A stretch of DNA of 26,675 nucleotides from a virus, in the IMG/VR virus record IMGVR_UViG_3300048034_000619, positions 1 to 26,675 of that record; one strand, given 5' to 3'. Below the pieces are notes generated by a model, which worked only from the letters and a program-made list of their open reading frames with translations, had not been told where the DNA came from and made no database searches. Below, piece after piece: positions 17,030 to 23,859 of this stretch (position 1 is the first letter of the stretch; every line of letters starts with the position of its first letter). The translations under genes and the position numbers were made by a program.

Positions 17030-17335
17030 TTAATTCTCATCATTAGGTTTCTCATACCCATATTTATACACGCACTCTTGTTCATAGTTAGTTTCACTAA
17101 TAGAATCTACACCTTCTATATCACAAATTTGCCTGTTGCAAACACGGATCTCTTCTTTTATCATATTTGCATATGGTTCTAGGTTATCAATCATTTTAAG
17201 ATACATTTCGTATTTATCTTTTACGTCCTGAAAGTCATGCATCTTAGTTATCCATAAGTTATACAACTCGGCTGTAAGATCTCTTTCTTTACATAGAATT
17301 GTTTTCTTATTCAGTACGTCCTGTAGAGTAGTCAA
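17030..17335 (-). CDS. Small helical island protein, 101 aa, probable TTG start
   Basis: I do not recognise this protein. The first codon is TTG at 17335, which follows a strong AGGAGG about 10 bases upstream, inside the end of the preceding oxygenase gene (29-base overlap). The next in-frame ATG (Met32) would remove a third of the protein. It is mostly helix, Lys/Glu-rich and probably coiled coil over residues 1-75. Three Cys (two in CNRQIC, one near the end) and an acidic tail follow. It ends two bases before the next gene. It could be a partner or adaptor; nothing more can be said. Confidence 0.55.
   Translation of the reverse strand: MTTLQDVLNKKTILCKERDLTAELYNLWITKMHDFQDVKDKYEMYLKMIDNLEPYANMIKEEIRVCNRQICDIEGVDSISETNYEQECVYKYGYEKPNDEN
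17061..17068 (-). promoter_or_regulatory. T4-type late promoter inside the island
   Basis: The + strand reads TATTTATA, so the - strand has an exact TATAAATA ending 33 bases before the ATG at 17027. The site is within the 3' end of the 101-aa gene. The spacing equals that of the gp8 promoter at 4879. It would give late expression of the distal half of the island. Confidence 0.6.
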
Positions 17336-17819
17336 AAGAACATATCCTCCTTCTTATTTTTGTATCATTAGCTTTATGCCAAAATCCTCTAAGATTTGAA
17401 ACCATAAAAAGATCACCAGCTATCGGTTGGTACATTGCTGTTTTATCACTATCCCATTTAAAATTAATTTGACCGCCGCTTTCTAAATAAGTATGATCTA
17501 AATAGTATAAGAAAAATACATCATAGTCTTCAAACATATCTGTATGCCAACCTTGATTATCTTTATCTACTCCATCCCATACTAGATACTTATTAAAAAT
17601 AGCTTCAGGCCATTCTGGTAATATATACTTATGATAAAGTGATTGGCCAAATAGGTTTAATTTATTAGCTAAAAGATTATCAATATCTTCTTTACCATTA
17701 TCTCTTGCTCTTTCTTCAGTATTGAGAAGTTTATGGTCGTTAATCTTTATTAAATCTAGGCCGTCAGGCTCATAGAACTTGACGTATCCCTTTGTATATA
17801 TGTCTGAGACATTAAACAT
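17307..17819 (-). CDS. 2OG-Fe(II) oxygenase, HxD type
   Basis: A 170-aa protein. The ATG at 17819 is supported by GGAGGT nine bases upstream, although it overlaps the B12-type radical SAM gene by 64 bases. Catalytic markers: W-D-G-V-D-x5-G-W-H92-T-D94, F-F-L-Y-Y-L, S-G-G-Q-I-N-F, A-G-D-L-F-M-V-S-N, then H148 and the R156-R158 run. The HxD...H triad and distal Arg fit 2-oxoglutarate/Fe(II) oxygenases of the prolyl-hydroxylase class. It is a paralogue of the gene at 15853. The substrate is unknown. Confidence 0.8.
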   Translation of the reverse strand: MFNVSDIYTKGYVKFYEPDGLDLIKINDHKLLNTEERARDNGKEDIDNLLANKLNLFGQSLYHKYILPEWPEAIFNKYLVWDGVDKDNQGWHTDMFEDYDVFFLYYLDHTYLESGGQINFKWDSDKTAMYQPIAGDLFMVSNLRGFWHKANDTKIRRRICSFDYSTGRTE

Positions 17820-19483
17820 TTCTTACTTACCTCCGATATAATATATAGTCTGTTTCTTTCTAAAAATTCATTAATAGTATCCACTCTAAATTTACCACCT
17901 AGCTGTCGGATACTACGGGGCGGAGTGTTAGGATCAAATATATCTTTTATTTCATCTCCTATCTCCTTAAAATCTGATAGATTTATTATAACACAAAACA
18001 CGTGCTTTGTAAACCCCTGAGGTGAAATTAAATCAATAAAAAGTGGATAAAATTTCTGTAGGATATAATTTGCGGCATTATTCATAAACCACATTTCCAT
18101 CATCTCTTCTTCTGTAAAAGAGTAGCATGAACTAATTGTTTTGAAATATGTTTTCTTATTTTTATATAGGCTATTCCAATTATCACTACCATCTTCATCT
18201 ACAATATCACTATAGACTTCCACAGTCTGGATCTCATGCTTATCTTTATATTCTTGTGAGTTTAGCCGTGAATCAGGTAAGAACATATAATCATGTCTAA
18301 ATGATCCCCATGCCTGAAAGTTCCATATAACTTCCATCTCATTGTAAAAGTCTTCAAGAGTAGAACCTGGCATAGCAAGGATAAGTTCTAAAGCTGGTAC
18401 AGGGAATCCATGTTCTTGACATCTTTTATTAATATATCTACTTAACTCTAGTTTATTTTCTGTTGTTAGATCTATCCTATCAGCTAATTTCATTGCTTCT
18501 TCTGAGATACTTTGAATTGACACTGTAGGTACAACTGAAATGTATTCAGTTTCTCCCCACATATCAGTTCCACCTTCTGACTTAGAATGTTTTTCTGGTC
18601 CAGTGCCTACAATATCAAACCAACGATCTATAAGTCTTTTACGTCTATCTAGTGATTTAGATTTCATTGTAGATATATCAGTAAGATTAAAATTGTTTTC
18701 CCAGCCATAAGAAAATATTTCTAGATCTCTATCTTCAAAGGCACCAAAGTTTGCATCAGTTAAATAAGCATCTCTATATCCAGCTTTTTTCATAGCATCA
18801 ATATCTCTTTTTACAATTGAGACATCTTTTTTATAGATCTTAGTATTAATACCTCCACCCCATTCACAAAAGACACATTTATAAGGGCAACCTCTTGTAG
18901 TTTCAATAATAATAAAAGGTTCCATCTTATTATCACGGGCATAGTCTACAGATTCTTTTAAGTATTCTTGGTGATCTTCATATACTGAATAATCTTCTTT
19001 TGCTAGGTCATGAACTCGGCCACCTATAGACCTTAGTTCCCATGCAATCTTATCTGGCTCTAATGTACCTTCAATATAATTGTTAATAAGATCTTCCATA
19101 AATGGTTCACCAGGCTTAGTTGGCTGACAAATAAAATCATATTGTGGTCTAGCTTCTAAGAGTTCTGGTTCATTAGTGCCAATATGTGGACCACCAAGTA
19201 CAAGTATTTTTTCGGGATGATCTTCTTTTATTTGTTTAGATAACCCATCAATAATTGTATAGTTCCAAGCATAAGAACTAAACATAATAATATCAGCTTC
19301 AATTATCTCTTTAATAACTTCATCAAAAGATTCGTACTTATCCCATTTGTAAGGCGCAGGAATCCAGTTAACCTGATTAGCATATTTGCCAAACCGATTA
19401 TAGTAACTCTGTACTATGAGGTATGTCATATTGTTGGCCAAAGACCAATCAGCATGAGGTGGATTAATGAAGGCTATCTGCAT
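17756..19483 (-). CDS. Cobalamin-binding-type radical SAM protein
   Basis: A 575-aa protein. Residues 1-150 look like a Rossmann-type B12-binding domain: IAFINPPHADWSLANN at the start, ADIIMFSSYAWNY, and V-L-G-G-P-H-I-G-T near 95-103. The radical SAM motif follows: T-T-R-G-C199-P-Y-K-C203-V-F-C206-E-W-G-G-G. The CxxxCxxC-E-W-G-G-G form after an N-terminal B12 domain is typical of class B radical SAM enzymes, which methylate unactivated carbon or phosphorus centres or do other B12-assisted chemistry. The last 200 residues are an unassigned helical domain. No DxHxxG is present, as is normal in this class. Without B12 supplied by the host it would be inactive if it follows that class. Confidence 0.85.
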   Translation of the reverse strand: MQIAFINPPHADWSLANNMTYLIVQSYYNRFGKYANQVNWIPAPYKWDKYESFDEVIKEIIEADIIMFSSYAWNYTIIDGLSKQIKEDHPEKILVLGGPHIGTNEPELLEARPQYDFICQPTKPGEPFMEDLINNYIEGTLEPDKIAWELRSIGGRVHDLAKEDYSVYEDHQEYLKESVDYARDNKMEPFIIIETTRGCPYKCVFCEWGGGINTKIYKKDVSIVKRDIDAMKKAGYRDAYLTDANFGAFEDRDLEIFSYGWENNFNLTDISTMKSKSLDRRKRLIDRWFDIVGTGPEKHSKSEGGTDMWGETEYISVVPTVSIQSISEEAMKLADRIDLTTENKLELSRYINKRCQEHGFPVPALELILAMPGSTLEDFYNEMEVIWNFQAWGSFRHDYMFLPDSRLNSQEYKDKHEIQTVEVYSDIVDEDGSDNWNSLYKNKKTYFKTISSCYSFTEEEMMEMWFMNNAANYILQKFYPLFIDLISPQGFTKHVFCVIINLSDFKEIGDEIKDIFDPNTPPRSIRQLGGKFRVDTINEFLERNRLYIISEVSKKCLMSQTYIQRDTSSSMSLTA

Positions 19484-20471
19484 ATCTAAAAGTCGCCTTA
19501 AATACGCATTCGTCCATGTCTTGTTCTATATGCTTATAGTCTTCTTTAATAAAACATGATAATGGACAACGCTGAAAATATTCACATTCAAAACAATTAT
19601 ACTTGTCTAGAAAGTTCTCAACAATAGTAGGACCACCAAGTTCTTCGGTCTGTGCTTCTTTAAGAAATACAGAACCTGAACATCCCTGAGGCTTAGCACC
19701 ATCGGGCATGATAGTAAAAGAGTTGCCTCTAGTACATATCATTTTATTTGCTGGTTTATCATTTACAAAGTGATCCACGTTTAAACACTTAGGATACTTT
19801 TCTACTAATACTTTATAAAATTCAAATAGATCTCTTTCACTTGGCATTAATACTCTTGAAGTAGCTACTGATGGAAGAAAATGATCAAAGTCACATGTAT
19901 AGTTTTGGTACAATGCATCAAAAAGATAATCACCAGCCACTATACGATCTATATTCTGTTTAGTTGCAACTAGGGAAACCATTGTAATACGATCTTGAAA
20001 ATATCTTAAATTGCGTTCAAATAATTTTAGATCGGCTTTACTAAATCTTCCAGCTGGGTCATAACTAATAGAAAAATTCAGATCATTTTGAGCAAGAAAA
20101 TACATTACTTCTGTATATCTTGTAAAGACTAAATTAGTAATAAAATTAAAATGAACTTCTGCATCTGTATTGCTATCAATATAGAGCATAAAGTCATCAT
20201 ATATGTCTAGGAATCCTTTATCAATCCATTCGTCTTGAAAAAGTTCTCCACCCATTAGATGAATTTTATATGCTTGTTTTCTAGGATTGTTGTTAATCCA
20301 ATCAATAATAGGATCTACTTTAGCAATGATCTCTTTACGGCTAGCACCTACTATATTATTATGGTCTTGTGGGCAGAATACACACTTAAGATTACAGTGT
20401 TCAAATAAGCATACTACTATCTCACCATAACCAACAATCTTTGTTTCAATCAAATCATAAATATCATTCAT
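19464..20471 (-). CDS. Radical SAM/SPASM protein
   Basis: A 335-aa protein with C26-x3-C30-x2-C33 (FEHCNLKCVFCPQDH) and an H-L-M-G-G-E-L-F motif near 75 for S-adenosylmethionine. The C-terminal SPASM-like part has M-I-C-T-R-G-N-S-F, P-D-G-A-K-P-Q-G-C and C-F-E-C-E-Y-F-Q-R-C-P-L-S-C plus a final Cys in DECVF, so two auxiliary clusters are likely. The ATG sits on the last base of the upstream stop (TAATG), giving strict coupling to the 379-aa protein. The end overlaps the next gene by 20 bases. Peptide or protein modification is the family tendency; the actual substrate is not known. Confidence 0.88.
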   Translation of the reverse strand: MNDIYDLIETKIVGYGEIVVCLFEHCNLKCVFCPQDHNNIVGASRKEIIAKVDPIIDWINNNPRKQAYKIHLMGGELFQDEWIDKGFLDIYDDFMLYIDSNTDAEVHFNFITNLVFTRYTEVMYFLAQNDLNFSISYDPAGRFSKADLKLFERNLRYFQDRITMVSLVATKQNIDRIVAGDYLFDALYQNYTCDFDHFLPSVATSRVLMPSERDLFEFYKVLVEKYPKCLNVDHFVNDKPANKMICTRGNSFTIMPDGAKPQGCSGSVFLKEAQTEELGGPTIVENFLDKYNCFECEYFQRCPLSCFIKEDYKHIEQDMDECVFKATFRYADSLH

Positions 20472-21610
20472 TACATTATCGCATATTGATCTCTAAAATC
20501 CTTATTACCATCTAATATTGCTTGTACAAAGTAATGATTTACTGTTTCTAAATCAATAGAAAAGAAAGAACCGGCTGAGTGTTTATATTCAGATTCTACT
20601 TTAATAATAGCATCTAACTGCTTATCAGTCATTTCATCGCCTTGGATGTACTCAATAAAATCTAGTTTAGAAATATCAGCATCTATAAATGATAATTGAT
20701 TAGCTTCATCCCAGCTTTCACCCATCATTACAGTAAACTTAGCAAAAGACTGAATATGTTTAGGTGTAAGATTATTAAAATGAATGTTCTTACCAGCAGT
20801 TGGTTTAGCCAAATACGGTGTAGCCCATATGTCTGGGTTCATAAAGATTGTTGGAAACTCAGAATCATCTTCTAAGATTTCATCATAGTTTGTAAAGTCA
20901 TACTCTTTATTTAAATTTAGCTTTGAGGTAAACCTTTTTGTAAGAAGATGAGCAAAGAATGTTTCTTTAAGCTCACCAAGATACTTTTCTAAATCTTTCT
21001 TAATTAACATAGTAAGTACTGATTTTAGTTCTTTTTTCATCTTACCATTTGCTAAGTAAGTTGCTAATAGGAACTCCATACTAATTGATGATTTATTTTC
21101 AGTAATAAATTTTTTACGGTCATCGGCTGATGGTTTGGCAGAGTTATCAAATATCTTACCAAAGTTTTCAATATCAATTTCATATGGGTTATCAGTGTTA
21201 CCATTGTTTGAAACAAATCTAGCTTGGCCAAAGATTTTATGTTTAAAGACCATAGACTCTAAAAGATCAGTAGCTGCAGCTGTATTAGTTTTCTTAAAAA
21301 TTATATTAAACCAAAGAGACATAATTCTTTTAAATGCTTCACCATCACAATAGATGATAATTCGTTTACCTGTTTGGTCTGTTCGATTACCAAGGGTTGT
21401 AAACATATCCATTGAATCTATAAATGCAGTATTTTTTGATCCTAATAAATTCTTAACTTCAAATGAATGAGCAATAAGCACTCCACTTGTAAGTGTATCT
21501 AAATCTTCTGATACTTTATGGCCGTGTTCTTTTGATACCACGACACGATCAGTAAATACATCAATAATATGGTCTGTCGCTACGTATACTTTCTTAAACA
21601 GATGTAGCAT
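20471..21610 (-). CDS. Unknown island protein, 379 aa
   Basis: I do not recognise this protein. ATG at 21610 (MLHLFKKVYVATDH) is chosen because GGAG lies about 7 bases upstream and the overlap with the preceding gene is then 17 bases; an in-frame start at 21646 would overlap by 53. Residues 1-105 look like an alpha/beta domain with strands VYVATDHIIDVF, RVVVSK, GVLIAHSFEV and RIIIYCDGEAF. The rest is mainly helical and charged, with an aromatic block near 250-280. There is one Cys and no signal or membrane segment. It is translated in strict coupling with a SPASM gene, so it may be an essential partner of that enzyme. That is inference. Confidence 0.7.
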   Translation of the reverse strand: MLHLFKKVYVATDHIIDVFTDRVVVSKEHGHKVSEDLDTLTSGVLIAHSFEVKNLLGSKNTAFIDSMDMFTTLGNRTDQTGKRIIIYCDGEAFKRIMSLWFNIIFKKTNTAAATDLLESMVFKHKIFGQARFVSNNGNTDNPYEIDIENFGKIFDNSAKPSADDRKKFITENKSSISMEFLLATYLANGKMKKELKSVLTMLIKKDLEKYLGELKETFFAHLLTKRFTSKLNLNKEYDFTNYDEILEDDSEFPTIFMNPDIWATPYLAKPTAGKNIHFNNLTPKHIQSFAKFTVMMGESWDEANQLSFIDADISKLDFIEYIQGDEMTDKQLDAIIKVESEYKHSAGSFFSIDLETVNHYFVQAILDGNKDFRDQYAIM

Positions 21611-22265
21611 TTTTGTTCTCCTGTATTGCACCAGTAGCGATGCCATGTGTTAATAGAAACATGGGATTATTTTCGTTAGCCCAGTAACTGTATAAATTAT
21701 TTCCTTTGAACATATACTCGTTAAAATAAGACTTGTAATATGTTTTGTGTTCTTCAATAACATTACCATAAAACATAAAGAATCTTTCGTTCTTTAATAA
21801 GCTTACAAAGTTAACTCCTTCAAGTTCTTTTGTACTATCCTCTGGAAATGATGTTACATAATCTTTAAATTCTGGTGACTCAATAGTATATAAGTTGTAA
21901 AGAGAAAGTGAGTCAAGTTTTTTAGCCCATATTTTTAGAATATCTAGATTAGCATCAATAAATTCTTTTTCAACTAATTCAGTTATACCTTTCATTTCAA
22001 GAAGTAATTCTATTACTCTTGTTTCTAAAATTGGAATATTTACTATAAAGTTAGCATGGAGATAAGCTTGTGTCATCTCATCAAACCCTTCTTGAGTAGT
22101 AAACCCAATATCACAAGGTAATTCTAAATTGCCAAGATAAGTTAATAACTTTGAACCCTGTAATTTAGATTCTTCATAATGAATCATATAAAATGTTTCT
22201 TTATCATTAAAAAATAATTTAAGCTCATCTAACTCAATAGGAGCTGTAGTTTCAATCAATGGCAT
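21594..22265 (-). CDS. Unknown island protein, 223 aa, next to the CHxS protein
   Basis: I do not recognise this protein. It is acidic, Leu/Glu/Phe/Tyr-rich and mainly helical, with no metal motif and a single Cys near residue 51. Notable segments: FYMIHYEESKLQGSKLL, GMKGITELVEKEF-like helices near 90-110 and a Tyr/Asn-rich part near 185-200. It starts three bases after the stop of the CHxS-tail protein and overlaps the 379-aa gene by 17 bases. Its fixed place between a presumed substrate and the rest of the island suggests a binding or escort protein. No similarity to HxsD or to RiPP recognition elements is evident by eye. Confidence 0.7.
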   Translation of the reverse strand: MPLIETTAPIELDELKLFFNDKETFYMIHYEESKLQGSKLLTYLGNLELPCDIGFTTQEGFDEMTQAYLHANFIVNIPILETRVIELLLEMKGITELVEKEFIDANLDILKIWAKKLDSLSLYNLYTIESPEFKDYVTSFPEDSTKELEGVNFVSLLKNERFFMFYGNVIEEHKTYYKSYFNEYMFKGNNLYSYWANENNPMFLLTHGIATGAIQENKNATSV

Positions 22266-22268
22266 AAT

Positions 22269-22838
22269 TTATCGTCTCCCTCTTGAACCATGACATGAAG
22301 AATGACATGATGCATGACATATATCAATTTGTACTGTTGCTGTATTACCTCTAGATGCACTATATTGAGCACGTAAATCAGCAAACTTTTGTTCTAATAC
22401 GTTATCATCAATTATTTGGCCTGTTGAAATACTAACTGCTCTAGCTTGTAATGATTGTTGATATGAAGTATTCATGTAAGCAATTCCTGATACATTAGTA
22501 ATAATGCCTGGTGATGCCTGAGTACCAGTATTACCACCAGCACCAGTAACATTTAATAATGCATTTAAATTACGAATTGATGAATAGGATACAACTTCAG
22601 CTTCTAATACATCTTGGATACCTGAGGCATCAATAAGTTCACCGTTATTTTTAATAGAGTTACCATTTACTCCAATAGCTCGGCCCGATGTTGTTCCACC
22701 AAAATATGCTGTACTAAACTGCGAAAATGGAACGTTATTTGTTCCATATGAAATACCTGCATTAGCTGTTGGAGGTACATAATCTGCAAAACGGTTTACT
22801 ACGTTTTGTTCTTCTACTGGGTTAGTTAATGATACCAT
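22269..22838 (-). CDS. Putative modified virion protein with C-terminal Cys-His-Xaa-Ser repeats
   Basis: A 189-aa protein. Residues 1-172 are Gly/Asn/Ser/Thr-rich with no Cys, His or Trp and contain VPFSQFSTAYFGG, a pattern I associate with marine phage fibre-tip or fibre-associated proteins (weak). Residues 174-189 read CHASCHSSCHGSRGRR: three perfect C-H-x-S units followed by a basic end. All Cys and His of the protein are in this run. GAGG lies about 7 bases before the ATG. The gene begins inside the end of a full SPASM radical SAM gene (17-base overlap), with a possible late promoter 89 bases upstream. The likely role is substrate or precursor of radical SAM chemistry, or a metal-binding fibre tip. 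It is partly like HxsA but uses a tetrad, not a triplet. Confidence 0.75.
   Translation of the reverse strand: MVSLTNPVEEQNVVNRFADYVPPTANAGISYGTNNVPFSQFSTAYFGGTTSGRAIGVNGNSIKNNGELIDASGIQDVLEAEVVSYSSIRNLNALLNVTGAGGNTGTQASPGIITNVSGIAYMNTSYQQSLQARAVSISTGQIIDDNVLEQKFADLRAQYSASRGNTATVQIDICHASCHSSCHGSRGRR
22284..22319 (-). repeat. Three 12-bp direct repeats coding for CHxS
   Basis: On the - strand the 36 bases are three units of TGTCAT-NNN-TCA (variable codons GCA, TCT, GGT), coding for CHAS, CHSS and CHGS. The same Cys, His and Ser codons are used in each unit, indicating recent repeat expansion or strong constraint. They sit 15 bases before the stop codon. Confidence 0.9.
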
Positions 22839-23859
22839 TATATTCCTCGTTTAATTCTTTCATTAAAAATCTTGGAGCTCCACAAATATCGCCTTCCCAC
22901 GCCAATTGATGACAGTCTCCTTTACAGTATTTATACACGTTACACTCATAACATCGTGGATCTCTTTGCAATTCTTCCATGATAACATTACATCTTTTTG
23001 GTGCATTTATAACAACTTCAGGAGGTTCCATAATATGACCAAAGGCTGATGTGGGTGCAGAGTTAGGACATCCAGCAATAGATCCATCACCATTTATTGT
23101 AAACAGTTTTTGCTCACAGTCTCTACAGAATGTACCAGCACCTGTATATCCAGTTTCAAATTTAGAATATACATTTTCCATAAACTCATTATCAAACCAA
23201 TTTCTTGCATCATTGTCTTTTATAAACTTATGCATATCAAGAAAGTATTTTTGAAGAGCTAAATTAGATGGAAATACTGGATTGCGTGTTGCATTACCAT
23301 CATAAGTAATACGTTCAAGGGCCATTTCCTGTACACCTAAACTTTTTACATAATGCATTAATTTAGCTGGACCCATTTCAATAGTATCATTTGTAAGTGA
23401 TACAAATAGTTTAATAGTATATCCACGGTCTAATAGTAACTTAACATTTGATTCCCATAAAGCTCTTTGTTTTTCGTTATCAAATCGTATTGTTGGATCC
23501 CATGAAGTACCCATACGTTTTTCACAAACTTCGTCTAAAAATGCTAATCGTTTTTCTGTTAACTTAAGTACAAGGTTAGATGTAATACCATAAGTAGCTG
23601 AACCATTCCATTTTTCTTGAGTCAATTCATAGAATCTCCATAAGTCTTCTACGGGAGCAAGAAAAGGCTCACCTCCGTGAAACTCAAAATGAGTATTCAT
23701 TTGAGGTCTTAAGTCTTTTAATTCATTACACCACTTTGCAACAGCATCAGGATTAAAATAAATTTTAGCTCCGTTTATACCATTTGTAAAGCAGTGGTTA
23801 CAATTGAGATTACATGTCTCCGTCGTTTTGACGTAGATCATAGTATCATTATTTAGCAT
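22822..23859 (-). CDS. Radical SAM/SPASM maturase next to CHxS protein
   Basis: A 345-aa protein with C16-x3-C20-x2-C23 (TTETCNLNCNHCFTNG), H-G-G-E-P-F at 61-66, and a complete SPASM domain. The latter includes Gly-rich G-D-G-S-I-A-G-C, then C303-x2-C306-x5-C312-x3-C316 and C326, implying two auxiliary [4Fe-4S] clusters besides the SAM cluster. This is the architecture of peptide maturases (anSME, sactipeptide, ranthipeptide, HxsB-like). The start at 23859 has AGGA 5-6 bases upstream. A TATAAATA on the - strand lies 34 bases upstream. The stop lies inside the first codons of the CHxS protein gene, a classic maturase-substrate pairing, but activity is not shown by sequence. Confidence 0.9.
   Translation of the reverse strand: MLNNDTMIYVKTTETCNLNCNHCFTNGINGAKIYFNPDAVAKWCNELKDLRPQMNTHFEFHGGEPFLAPVEDLWRFYELTQEKWNGSATYGITSNLVLKLTEKRLAFLDEVCEKRMGTSWDPTIRFDNEKQRALWESNVKLLLDRGYTIKLFVSLTNDTIEMGPAKLMHYVKSLGVQEMALERITYDGNATRNPVFPSNLALQKYFLDMHKFIKDNDARNWFDNEFMENVYSKFETGYTGAGTFCRDCEQKLFTINGDGSIAGCPNSAPTSAFGHIMEPPEVVINAPKRCNVIMEELQRDPRCYECNVYKYCKGDCHQLAWEGDICGAPRFLMKELNEEYNGIIN
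22928..22935 (-). promoter_or_regulatory. Possible T4-type late promoter before the CHxS protein
   Basis: The + strand reads TATTTATA (an exact TATAAATA on the - strand), inside the radical SAM gene and 89 bases before the CHxS start at 22838. The spacing is longer than the 33-41 bases seen elsewhere, so it is less certain. It would give extra copies of the CHxS protein relative to its maturase. Confidence 0.4.

Noticed and set aside
22284-22319. Short direct repeats as CRISPR-like array
   Set aside because: Units are 12 bases without spacers and are in frame in a coding region; they encode the CHxS tail.
22269-22838. CHxS protein as a c-type cytochrome (CxxCH) or zinc finger
   Set aside because: Spacing is Cys-His with Cys every four residues, not CxxCH; there is no signal peptide, and no finger-type spacing between the pairs.
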